In this document: piece by piece, positions 43,830 to 51,707 of the stretch
Numbering within the stretch: the first letter of the stretch is position 1
How the letters are laid out: each line of letters opens with the position of its first letter
NCBI RefSeq assembly: GCF_000425385.1
Contig: NZ_AUDI01000009.1
Span: 124,001-188,000 of the forward strand
Direction: 5' to 3'
DNA: 64,000 nt
DNA from: Pseudoduganella violaceinigra DSM 15887
GTDB lineage: Bacteria > Pseudomonadota > Gammaproteobacteria > Burkholderiales > Burkholderiaceae_D
Translations under genes and position numbers: made by a program
The notes under the pieces: generated by a model
Databases searched by the model: none
What the model saw: the letters and a program-made list of their open reading frames with translations, nothing else
What the model was told of the DNA's origin: nothing

Positions 43830-45201
43830 CGGACTTGCCCTCTTCTTTCTTGTCTAATTCAAGGGTCAGCGCGGCCAGGGACATGGCGGCGACCTCCAGG
43901 TCGGGCAGCTGCACCATTTCATCCTGCGGCGCAAAGCGCACCGGCAGGCGCGCCAGGTCGGCGGTGGTGCCCTGCATCGACGCCTCGGCCTCATCGCCCA
44001 GCAGCGGCAGCATGGACGCGCGGTAGGAGGCCAGCGCAAAGGAGGCCGGCAGCAGCGCCTCGTGCACCTTGACCTCGCGCGGCGAGTCCTCGGCCAAGGA
44101 CGGGAAGTTGTTCAGCAGGGCGAAGTCGGACAGGCGCGCCAGCCAGTCGTCCAGCTCCTTTTGCATGGCAGGGCTGTCGTTGATCGTGGTCGGCGCATCC
44201 TGGCCGGCAGGCAGGCTGTTGAGCCCATTGTTATTCACACGTTCTGTCATTAATTCTGTTTCGGCGACGTCGATCATCTCGGCAGGCGTGATGAACAGCG
44301 GTTTCACCGGTTGGTCGATCGCATCGTGCGCCAGCGAAGACAGGTCCTCATGGGCCAGCAGCCAGCGTTTGATGTCGGTGGTGGAAAGGCCGGACTGGCC
44401 CAGGTGCACGCGCTGGCGCTCGATCTGGTTCAAGGCGCGCGAGAACATGCCCTGCATGTTCAGCAGCTGCGACTGGGCGCGGCCGATCGCTTGCGCGGCG
44501 CGGTGCGTGGCGCTGTCCGCATTTTCGTCGGTGGTGATGGCGCGCAGGATGACCGAGCCCTTCTCGACCCAGTCGCAGGCCTGGTGCCACTTGGCCTGCG
44601 ACTCGCGCAGGCGGAATTCGGAACCGGAGGCGATGGCGTCGCGGAATTCCTCGGTCAGGTCGACCAGGCGGCCCAGCAAATGCTGCAGCTGCTCGGTGGT
44701 GACGCCGCCCACGGCCTGGGCGCCGGCCACCTGCGACAGCAGGAAGCCCATTTCCGCATCGTCGTCGGGCGCGGCCAGGGCCAGCAGGCTGTCGATCGAG
44801 GCCAGCACATTGCGCGCCATCGGCGTGACGCGGTAGACGGCTTGCTGCGCATCCCAGGCCAGCAGGCCGTTCGTGCGCAGGCGGTTCAGGACGGTTTCCA
44901 GGCTTTCCGGCAGCAGGTAGGCCAGGCGCGTGTTGATATCGGCCCGCGAAAACGCGGACGAAGTTGTCTCATTAGCAAGTTCACGCAGGACGAGCAGGCG
45001 CACCAGCACGCCCTCGAAACCGCCGTGGAACAGGGCGGTAAACACCTGCAACAGCGGCTGGGCACGCTTCAGGTGGTAGACCTGCTCGATCTCGTCGGCG
45101 GAAATATGGGGCTGGAAATGGGCCTGCAGGGCATCCTGCTGCTCTTGCACAGTCGGATTGGTGTCGGCTGCCTGGGCCGAACTTGCCATCAAATCAATCA
45201 T
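43822..45201 (-). CDS. mksF: Condensin kleisin subunit MksF
   Basis: A 459-residue protein first in the condensin operon. An N-terminal winged-helix-like region (FEGVLVRLLVLRELANE, SLETVLNRLRTNGLLAW) and a long helical bundle (about 150-290) fit the MksF/JetA kleisin layout; the C-terminus is acidic. Kleisins bridge the two heads of an SMC dimer. Similarity to known kleisins is too weak to prove by eye, so the call rests on size, domain pattern and context. GGAG lies six bases before ATG 45201. A perfect 28-bp hairpin repeat sits 20 bp upstream, in the promoter/leader region. Confidence 0.72.
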   Translation of the reverse strand: MIDLMASSAQAADTNPTVQEQQDALQAHFQPHISADEIEQVYHLKRAQPLLQVFTALFHGGFEGVLVRLLVLRELANETTSSAFSRADINTRLAYLLPESLETVLNRLRTNGLLAWDAQQAVYRVTPMARNVLASIDSLLALAAPDDDAEMGFLLSQVAGAQAVGGVTTEQLQHLLGRLVDLTEEFRDAIASGSEFRLRESQAKWHQACDWVEKGSVILRAITTDENADSATHRAAQAIGRAQSQLLNMQGMFSRALNQIERQRVHLGQSGLSTTDIKRWLLAHEDLSSLAHDAIDQPVKPLFITPAEMIDVAETELMTERVNNNGLNSLPAGQDAPTTINDSPAMQKELDDWLARLSDFALLNNFPSLAEDSPREVKVHEALLPASFALASYRASMLPLLGDEAEASMQGTTADLARLPVRFAPQDEMVQLPDLEVAAMSLAALTLELDKKEEGKSDE

Positions 45202-45220
45202 TGCGCTCCAGTAATTAAAC

Positions 45221-45285
45221 CGGGGTCAGCTCTGGCAAACGGACATTTCCATGATGAAAATGTCCGTTTGCCAGAGCTGACCCCG
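45221..45285. repeat. Perfect 28-bp inverted repeat with 9-nt loop upstream of mksF
   Basis: Bases 45221-45248 pair perfectly with 45258-45285. The outer ends are CGGGGTCAG and CTGACCCCG, and CTGACCCCGACTTT at 45277-45290 matches the repeat core at 20608 and 35823. The inner arm sequence differs from those copies. It may end transcription from the DUF3108 gene or form a structured leader for mksF. Confidence 0.8.
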
Positions 45286-45320
45286 ACTTTGAGGGTGCAA
45301 GTATAACAGGCCGGGTGTGG

Positions 45321-46052
45321 CTATTTTCGGTTGACTTTCTCCAGGACTTGCTCGAAGGAATCACCGTTCTCTTCCTTGAACAGGATGCGCGCCGGGTACC
45401 AGTCAAGGCCCGGCGCCAGCCAGATATCGACGTCCTGGTCGTTGCCGGCCACCGGCTTGCGGACGAAGTGCAGCACCTTGAGGTCGCCCAGGCCGCCGCT
45501 TTCCATGGTTTCCTGGCCCACCACGCGGAAGGTCCAGGGCGCGCCGTCGCGCCGGCCGGCCACGTAGAAGGTCCATTCGCTGCCCGGGGTGAACTTGTCC
45601 GGCGCGGCGCGGGCCAGCACCGTCAGCTGCCAGGTGATGCTGCTGCGGTCCTGCTCGCCGCCGCGGATGGCGTGGCTGTTCTTGCCGTCTTCGAACTCGA
45701 TGCGGTGCGCTTCGCGGTCGAAACGGGTGGTGGTCGGGTCCTTGCGGATGCGTTTTTCATAGTACAGGCCGGGCGCCAGGCCGTAGTCGTCCAGCGTGCC
45801 TTCGCTGCGCTGCTCGATCACTTTGCCGAACAGGCTGGAACGCGCTTCGGTCAGCAGCGCGTACTGGCCGTCGCCGTGGCGCCAGCTGATGGTGCCGGTA
45901 CCCATCAGCGGGAGGCCGTGGTTGCTGCCTTTGACGCTGTAGGACAGGTCGGCCTGCGGCGGCAGGCTGCTGGCGCGCTTGGCGACCGGGTAGTCGGCCG
46001 CGGAGGCGCTGGCGGCGGCCATGAATGCCAGGGAAATCAGGATACTGCGCAT
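45321..46052 (-). CDS. DUF3108 secreted protein
   Basis: A 243-residue exported protein: signal peptide ILISLAFMAAASASA, then a DUF3108 beta-barrel-like domain with ADLSYSVKGSNHG, TLDDYGLAPGLYYEKR and the ending WLAPGLDWYPARILFKEENG. Function unknown; members are envelope proteins. It is a paralogue of the next gene upstream (46063), sharing the WLAPxLDWYP block, and follows it after 10 bp, so they are probably co-expressed. Downstream is the 28-bp inverted repeat, a possible terminator. Confidence 0.85.
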   Translation of the reverse strand: MRSILISLAFMAAASASAADYPVAKRASSLPPQADLSYSVKGSNHGLPLMGTGTISWRHGDGQYALLTEARSSLFGKVIEQRSEGTLDDYGLAPGLYYEKRIRKDPTTTRFDREAHRIEFEDGKNSHAIRGGEQDRSSITWQLTVLARAAPDKFTPGSEWTFYVAGRRDGAPWTFRVVGQETMESGGLGDLKVLHFVRKPVAGNDQDVDIWLAPGLDWYPARILFKEENGDSFEQVLEKVNRK

Positions 46053-46062
46053 GCTTGCTTCC

Positions 46063-47154
46063 TTACTTGATAATGCGGGTGACTGTTTGGGTGGTGATGG
46101 CGCCGTTGGCCTCGGTATTCCTGATCTGCACCGGATACCAGTCCAGGTTCGGCGCCAGCCAGATATCCAGGCGGGCGTTGTAGCTGCCCGGCTTCGGCGG
46201 GCGGGCCAGGTGCCAGGTCAGCAGCTTGCCCATTTTGGTGTCCACTTCTTCCTCCCCCACCAGTTGGAAGGTGTAGACCTGGGCGTTGCGGTCTTCGCCA
46301 ACCAGCATCTCGATGGACTGGCCGTACTGGTTGACGTCGGCGCGCCCGATGCCCGCCAGCTGGAACAGCAGCGTGGCGCGGTCCTGGGCGCCCGCGACCA
46401 GCGGCACCGTGCGTTCGCTGGCGGAGAAGGTGATCTTTTGCTCCTGCTGGTTGAAGTGGGTGGCGGTGGCGGAGCGGTTGCGCAGCTTCTGGTTGAAGGT
46501 CGCCGGCGCAATGCCGAATTCGCCCACCGTCCCTTCGCTGCTCACCGTCATCACGTTCACACTCGCTATCAGCAGGCTCACGCTCACTTCCTGCGTCGCC
46601 TTATAGCTGGCGCCGTCCAGCTGCCAGCCGATCGTGGCCGAACCGCTCCAGTTGCTGCCATTGGCATCCTTGCGTTTGACATCGAACTCGAACCTGGCCG
46701 ATGGCGGCAGTGCGACTTTCCATTGCGGCAGGCTGGCGGGCGCCGGCGCCGGCGCCGGCGGGGCGGGTTCGGCCTGGGCAGATTCTACGCCGGCCGGCGT
46801 GGTGGGCGCGTCCGTTTGGCTGCGTTGATCGGCTGCGGGGACTTGCGTCCCGTCCGCGGCGAGCGGTGCCGATGCCGCCGGCGCCGGGGCGGCGGGCGGC
46901 GCCTCCTCCGCCGGCGGGGCTGGCTTGGGCTTGCGCGCTTTGGGTTTCGGCGGCGCCGGCGGCGGCACTGAAGCCGGTGCCGGCGGCGCCAGGCGCAATT
47001 CCGCCGTGATGACGTTTTTCGCGTCCGCGCGTTCACCTTCGGCCACGCCAATGCGGCCGCTGACCCAGTTGATCGTCACCAAATGCAGGGCCACGGTGGC
47101 GGCAAGTACGGCAAGGATGCGGCGGCGGTGGCGGAAAAGGGAAACGATCGTCAT
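46063..47154 (-). CDS. DUF3108 protein with N-terminal anchor and Pro/Ala linker
   Basis: A 363-residue envelope protein. One N-terminal membrane helix (ILAVLAATVALHLVTINWV) is followed by a long Pro/Ala/Lys-rich linker (about 55-145, with KPKARKPKPAPPAEE), much like TonB, which could cross the periplasm. The C-terminal DUF3108 domain (about 150-360) includes ARFEFDVKRKDANGS, FGIAPATFNQK and WLAPNLDWYPVQIRN. The tandem paralogue downstream lacks anchor and linker. Divergent from ltrA-like gene. Confidence 0.85.
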   Translation of the reverse strand: MTIVSLFRHRRRILAVLAATVALHLVTINWVSGRIGVAEGERADAKNVITAELRLAPPAPASVPPPAPPKPKARKPKPAPPAEEAPPAAPAPAASAPLAADGTQVPAADQRSQTDAPTTPAGVESAQAEPAPPAPAPAPASLPQWKVALPPSARFEFDVKRKDANGSNWSGSATIGWQLDGASYKATQEVSVSLLIASVNVMTVSSEGTVGEFGIAPATFNQKLRNRSATATHFNQQEQKITFSASERTVPLVAGAQDRATLLFQLAGIGRADVNQYGQSIEMLVGEDRNAQVYTFQLVGEEEVDTKMGKLLTWHLARPPKPGSYNARLDIWLAPNLDWYPVQIRNTEANGAITTQTVTRIIK

Positions 47155-47241
47155 GGTCGCTAGTTTAACGTGTCAGCCCATGATTCCGCTGACAGCAGGC
47201 TCGGTGGCATAATTTGCGGGAATTTATGACAAGGAGTCCTG

Positions 47242-48396
47242 ATGTCCCTTTTGCGCCAGCGCGGCCAGGCCGATTCCGGCAAGGTCGGCATGGTCGAACT
47301 GTTCTTCGATCTTGTGTTCGTCTTCGCCGTAACCCAGCTGTCCCACACCCTGCTGAAAAAGCTCGATGGGGAAGGCGCGGCCCAAGTCGGCCTGCTGTTC
47401 ATGGAAACCTGGTGGGTGTGGATCTACACCGTCTGGGCCACCAACTGGTTCGACCCGGAGAAGAAATCGGTGCGGGCCGCCTTGTTCGCCTTGTTGGTGG
47501 CGGGCTTGCTGATGTCGGTCTCGATCCCGCGCGCCTTCACCGACCTGGGCTGGCTGTTCGGCGCCGCGATCCTGCTGCAGCAATCGGGCCGCACGCTGGC
47601 CATGCTGGCCGGCAGCCGCGGCGAGGACGCCTCCCTGCGCCGCAATTTCCTGCGTATCAGCCTGTGGATCGGCGGCAGCGGCGCGCTGTGGCTGGCCGGC
47701 GGGCTGGCCGCGCCCGAGTCGCGCATGGCCTGGTGGCTGGCCGCCCTGGCGGTGGATCTGGCGGCGCCGCTGCTGTTCTACCATGTGCCGGGCCTGGGCC
47801 GCTCCAGGCTGGCCGACTGGAATGTGGACGGCAGCCATATGGCCGAACGCTGCGCCCTGTTCATCATCATCGCGCTGGGCGAATCGCTGCTGGTGACCGG
47901 CGCCACCTTCGCCGAACTGGCATTCGATGCGGCCACCGTGCTGGCTTTCCTGCTGGCCGTGCTGGGTGCGATCCTGATGTGGTGGCTGTACTTCGAGCAC
48001 GGCCTGGAGCAGGGCCACCACCGCATCGTGCATTCGCAGACGCCGGGCCGCCACGCCCGCAACAACTACACCTACCTGCATATCCCCATCGTGGCCGGCA
48101 TCATCGTCGGCGCGGTGGGCGATGAGCTGGTGCTGAGCCATCCCCAGCATGGCGGCATGGCCGCGCTGGCGGCCATCATCGGCGGGCCGCTGCTATTCCT
48201 GTGCGGGACGGCCCTGTTCAAGTGGCTGGCGCGGACGCGTTCCTGGCCGCCGCTGTCGCACCTGCTGGGCATCGCCCTGCTGCTCGCGCTGGCCGCATTG
48301 GCCCTGCCGCTGCAGCTGTCGCCGCTGCTGGCCTCCGGCGCCTGCGTCCTGGTGCTGCTGTTCGTTGCTGTGTGGGAGAGCTGTGTGCTACGCTAA
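47242..48396 (+). CDS. Low temperature requirement protein A (LtrA) family membrane protein
   Basis: A 384-residue polytopic membrane protein with about ten helices. The N-terminal VELFFDLVFVFAVTQLSH block and the middle ERCALFIIIALGESLLVTG block are LtrA signatures. The family was named from Listeria growth at low temperature; its activity is unknown. A good ribosome binding site AAGGAG precedes ATG 47242. The phaM-like gene follows after 24 bp on the same strand. Confidence 0.92.
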   Translation: MSLLRQRGQADSGKVGMVELFFDLVFVFAVTQLSHTLLKKLDGEGAAQVGLLFMETWWVWIYTVWATNWFDPEKKSVRAALFALLVAGLLMSVSIPRAFTDLGWLFGAAILLQQSGRTLAMLAGSRGEDASLRRNFLRISLWIGGSGALWLAGGLAAPESRMAWWLAALAVDLAAPLLFYHVPGLGRSRLADWNVDGSHMAERCALFIIIALGESLLVTGATFAELAFDAATVLAFLLAVLGAILMWWLYFEHGLEQGHHRIVHSQTPGRHARNNYTYLHIPIVAGIIVGAVGDELVLSHPQHGGMAALAAIIGGPLLFLCGTALFKWLARTRSWPPLSHLLGIALLLALAALALPLQLSPLLASGACVLVLLFVAVWESCVLR

Positions 48397-48420
48397 ATCA
48401 CCTATCTTCGGAGACCCGAT

Positions 48421-49044
48421 ATGACCACTCCTCAAATGCCACACCTCCCGGGCGCTGCAGTGATGACGGATACGCTGGACTTCGTCAAATCGCTGTGGGG
48501 CAGCATGGGGGTGCCCGGCATCAGTATTCCCGGCATCGCCGCGCCGACGCTGTCGGTCGATGAGCTGGACCGCAAAATCAGCGAACTGAAAGCCGTCGAG
48601 TCCTGGCTCAATCTGAACGCCACCATGCTGCGTTCCAGCATCCAGGCGCTGGAAGTGCAGCGCGGCACCATCGCCGCCCTCAAATCCATGGGCCAGTCCT
48701 TGGCCGCCGCCGTGCAGCAGCCGCCGCAACACGATCCGTTCGCCAACGTGGGCAAGCCGAAGGAAGCCAAGCCCGCCGAGCAGCCGGCCGCACCGGCCAA
48801 GCCGGCCGGCGACAGCGCCGGCGCCGCCGCCGGCCAGATGGCCAACCCCGCCGCCTGGTGGAACCTGCTGCAGGACCAGTTCACGCAAGCCGTCAACACG
48901 GCAATGGCAGCCGACCCGGCCGCCAAGCCCGCCGCGGACAAGGTCGGCGCGGCGCACGATGCCAGCAAGCCCGCGGCCAAGCCGGCGGCACGCAAGCCAA
49001 CGGGCAAGCGCACCACCAGCGTGAAAGCCCCCTCCAAGCCTTAA
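48421..49044 (+). CDS. phaM: PhaM-like polyhydroxyalkanoate granule protein
   Basis: A 207-residue protein resembling PhaM, which binds PHB synthase PhaC, granules and DNA. The N-terminal part (DFVKSLWGSMGVPG, LSVDELDRKISELKAVESWL, MLRSSIQALEVQRGTIAALK) matches the family. The tail is rich in Lys-Pro-Ala (KPAAKPAARKPTGKRTT), like histone H1, consistent with DNA binding that links granules to the nucleoid. No phaC or phasin lies in the window. Its stop overlaps the convergent 49041 gene stop. Confidence 0.85.
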   Translation: MTTPQMPHLPGAAVMTDTLDFVKSLWGSMGVPGISIPGIAAPTLSVDELDRKISELKAVESWLNLNATMLRSSIQALEVQRGTIAALKSMGQSLAAAVQQPPQHDPFANVGKPKEAKPAEQPAAPAKPAGDSAGAAAGQMANPAAWWNLLQDQFTQAVNTAMAADPAAKPAADKVGAAHDASKPAAKPAARKPTGKRTTSVKAPSKP

Positions 49045-49256
49045 TTGAGCTTTTGAATGCGGATGGCCTCGATCAGACCATCCTCGTCGCGCTGCACCTT
49101 CATGATATTGATCAAACCCTCGTCTTCCAGCGCCCGGGCCCCGTCGTGCGCGGCCTGGAAGGATGCGAGGGTGTCGCCCTTGGCGCTGACCGGCCGGATC
49201 CAGGCCGCGGCGCCCACTTTCATCTTGTTGTAGACCTCTTTGGCGATATCACGCAT
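49041..49256 (-). CDS. Small hypothetical protein downstream of the TPR regulator
   Basis: A 71-residue soluble protein, MRDIAKEVYNKMKVGAAAWI then ALEDEGLINIMKVQRDEDGL. It looks like a small mixed alpha/beta domain that I do not recognise. The ATG at 49256 is set by AAGGAG five bases upstream; that site overlaps the stop of the upstream TPR regulator gene, so the two are translationally coupled. Probably the third component of the kinase/regulator module. Confidence 0.7.
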   Translation of the reverse strand: MRDIAKEVYNKMKVGAAAWIRPVSAKGDTLASFQAAHDGARALEDEGLINIMKVQRDEDGLIEAIRIQKLN

Positions 49257-49258
49257 GA

Positions 49259-50980
49259 TCACTCCTTGTCGTGGTCATCTTTCATGGCGTCCGTCAGTTC
49301 GGCTTCAATTTCCTGCGCCGTCATGCGGCCGGGTATCAACTTCTGCAACTGCTCGATCAGCTGGGCAAAGCGCTGCTGGCCCGGCGCGATGCGGTCGACA
49401 TGCATCAGTACTTCATTGGTTTCGTTCACCAGGGCTTCGTCGTAGCCCCTGGCCTGCAGATGCGAGATCAGAATTTGCGCGGAATTGAACAAGATGCGCA
49501 TATTGTCCGGCAGGCTGAGGCGCGCATCGCGCATCCACGCCACCGCTTCGTCCAGCTTGTTGGTCTTCCATAGCAGCACGCCCTTGTTCATCAGCTCCGA
49601 GGCATCGCGCCGCGCCGAAGTGATCAGGGACGTGCCTTCCTCCGCCATGCGCGCCTTGTCGAAGATGCGCTGCACTTCCTCGTGAATGACGGTGTTCTCG
49701 TCGTTGTTGCGCACCACGTAGCACAGCAGCTCCGCCGGCGCCTCCTTGACGCCGACGGCGAACAGCAGCGTGGCCATTTCCAGGCAGGTCGGCGTGTCGG
49801 GGCGCTGGCGCTCTTGCTTCAGCATGGCTTCCAGCTCGTCGCCCGATTTGCGGGCGCGCCGGTAGTCGCCGCTCTCGTGGTACACCAGGCCTTCCGTGAT
49901 CTTGCAGCGCAGGTCCACCATATTGCCCGAGAAATCGCGCTGGGCGGCGGCCAGCAGCAGCAAGGCTTCCTTGGGGTCGCTCTTCTGGCCCAATACGCGC
50001 GCCAGGCCGAAATAGGCGTCCACCGTCTTCATGATCGAGTATTCGCCGACCTGCAGGCATTTGCGGAAGGCCTTTTCCGCCAGCGCGATATTGCCCAGCT
50101 TGAGCGCCGCCATGCCCAGCGCGCGCTGGCGCGGCACTGAGTTGGGCGAGAGCTTGGCGGCCCGCTCGAGCACGTCGCAGGCCTCCTGGGTGCGGCCCAT
50201 ATTCTCCAGCGACCTGGCCAACTGGTCGTAGGCATCCAGGTAGAAGCGGTTTTCCGCGATCACGCCCTGGAACATCTGGCGCGCCGCCTCGTTGTCGCCA
50301 TTGGCCATGCGGATTTTGCCGACGCCGGTGCGCGCCCAGTTGAAATCGCGCTCCTGCAACACTTTCTCGTACACCAAACGCGCCTGCTCCGCTTCGCCCG
50401 CCTTCAGCAGCAGCGCGGCGCGCATGCGCAGCAGGTCGATCTCGTGCAGCTTGCTGCGCGCCGCCGCTTCCTCGCACAGCCTGGCCGCGCGCAGGTAGTC
50501 CTTCTCCAGGTAGGCGTGGTCGATCTCCTGGAACACCTGCTTGCGCTGCCAGGCGCGGTTCAGGCGCGTCAACAGCACGCCTTCGGTGATCGGCTTGATG
50601 AGGTAGGCGTCGGGCTGGTGTTCCGCGGCGCCCATCACCGCCTCCACGCTCTTTTCGGCGGAGACCATCAGCCATACGCAGCTTGGCATCAGCAGGCCGC
50701 GCATGCGCGCCTCTTCCAGCACATGCTGGCCGCTCTTGCCTTCGCCCAGGTTGAAGTCGCACAGCACCACGTCGTACTGCAGGCGGGTCAGCATGCTCAT
50801 TGCCTCGCCGCCGCTGGAGGCCTGGTCGATGTGGCGGGCGCCGAGACTGCGCAGGGCTTCGCGCAAAAGCTGGCGCACGCCGACAAAATCGTCCACGATC
50901 AGGTAGCGTTTTTCCGCCCAGTTGACGCCGGCCGCCTTATCGCCTGCCGCTGCTGCCTGGATGGGGGCCGGCGCGTTCAT
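49259..50980 (-). CDS. Response regulator with TPR output domain
   Basis: A 573-residue protein. The receiver domain (about 22-140) has VDDFVGVRQLL, phospho-acceptor Asp75 in VVLCDFNLGEG, and a Lys in YLIKPIT. The rest is a series of about eight to ten TPR helices (155-560), for example EDARRLCEEAAARS-type pairs and GNIALAEKAFRKCLQ. No DNA-binding or enzymatic output, so it probably acts by protein contacts. It overlaps the kinase gene by 4 bp (ATGA). Confidence 0.9.
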   Translation of the reverse strand: MNAPAPIQAAAAGDKAAGVNWAEKRYLIVDDFVGVRQLLREALRSLGARHIDQASSGGEAMSMLTRLQYDVVLCDFNLGEGKSGQHVLEEARMRGLLMPSCVWLMVSAEKSVEAVMGAAEHQPDAYLIKPITEGVLLTRLNRAWQRKQVFQEIDHAYLEKDYLRAARLCEEAAARSKLHEIDLLRMRAALLLKAGEAEQARLVYEKVLQERDFNWARTGVGKIRMANGDNEAARQMFQGVIAENRFYLDAYDQLARSLENMGRTQEACDVLERAAKLSPNSVPRQRALGMAALKLGNIALAEKAFRKCLQVGEYSIMKTVDAYFGLARVLGQKSDPKEALLLLAAAQRDFSGNMVDLRCKITEGLVYHESGDYRRARKSGDELEAMLKQERQRPDTPTCLEMATLLFAVGVKEAPAELLCYVVRNNDENTVIHEEVQRIFDKARMAEEGTSLITSARRDASELMNKGVLLWKTNKLDEAVAWMRDARLSLPDNMRILFNSAQILISHLQARGYDEALVNETNEVLMHVDRIAPGQQRFAQLIEQLQKLIPGRMTAQEIEAELTDAMKDDHDKE

Positions 50981-51678
50981 GGCAGGCGCAGGATGAAGCA
51001 GCCACCGCCCAGCGCGCCGCCGTTTTCCAGCGCCACGCTGCCCTGGCGCTGGCGATGCTTGTGCGACCGGGCCACTTCGCCGGCGAAGTACAGGCCAAGG
51101 CCGCTGCTATTGGTCAGGAAGTTGATGGCCTGCCCCGTCAACTGGCCCGCTTCCAGCATACTGCGCGGGAAGCCGCCGCCATTGTCTTCCACTCTCACTT
51201 CCATGAAGCCATCCTGTTCGCAGATGGTGAGGGCGATGCGGTCGCGCGTATAGCGCACGGCGTTGTTGATGGCGTGCGCCAGCAGCCCCAGTACCAGGTC
51301 TTCGTCGAAGGTCCAGATCAGGCCGGGCGGGAATTCGGCATCGAAACGGATGCCCTTCGACTGCAGCAGCACGCGCTGCTGCGCCGCCAGCTGCTCCACC
51401 AGTTCGCTCACCTGCACCGGGACCGGATCGAAGGGATAGCCGGGGCGCCCGACTTCCTTGTAGAGCGCAAGCAGCTGGATCAAATGGTCGTTCAGGCGCC
51501 GGGTCTGATACAGCATTTGCGCCATCTGGGGATAGGCCGGATGGTCCTGCGCTGAATCCCCGGCCTGCACAAGCAGGTTCTCCAGCGTGCCTGACAGCAC
51601 GCTGATGGAATTCTTCATGTCGTGCACCGTGGCGGCGAGGAACATGAACAGCTCTGGCGAGCCGGCGCGGTCTTCCAT
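50977..51678 (-). CDS. Short soluble histidine kinase
   Basis: A 233-residue kinase with no sensor domain. It starts almost at the phospho-acceptor: His19 in TVHDMKNSISVLSG, followed by HATPase_c with HAINNAVRYTRD (N box), VEDNGGGF (G1) and SSGLGLYFAGEVARSHK (G2). No membrane helices. Such minimal kinases rely on partners for signals. ATG 51678 is chosen over an ATG 15 bases upstream because the GGAG site lies between them. It is the first gene of the kinase/TPR regulator/small protein operon. Confidence 0.88.
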   Translation of the reverse strand: MEDRAGSPELFMFLAATVHDMKNSISVLSGTLENLLVQAGDSAQDHPAYPQMAQMLYQTRRLNDHLIQLLALYKEVGRPGYPFDPVPVQVSELVEQLAAQQRVLLQSKGIRFDAEFPPGLIWTFDEDLVLGLLAHAINNAVRYTRDRIALTICEQDGFMEVRVEDNGGGFPRSMLEAGQLTGQAINFLTNSSGLGLYFAGEVARSHKHRQRQGSVALENGGALGGGCFILRLP

Positions 51679-51707
51679 GGATTCTCCAGCCATTGGATGG
51701 AAAACTA

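Noticed and set aside
45221..45285. Insertion sequence ends
   Set aside because: The inverted repeat encloses only 9 bp and no transposase gene is nearby; it is a hairpin-type repeat.
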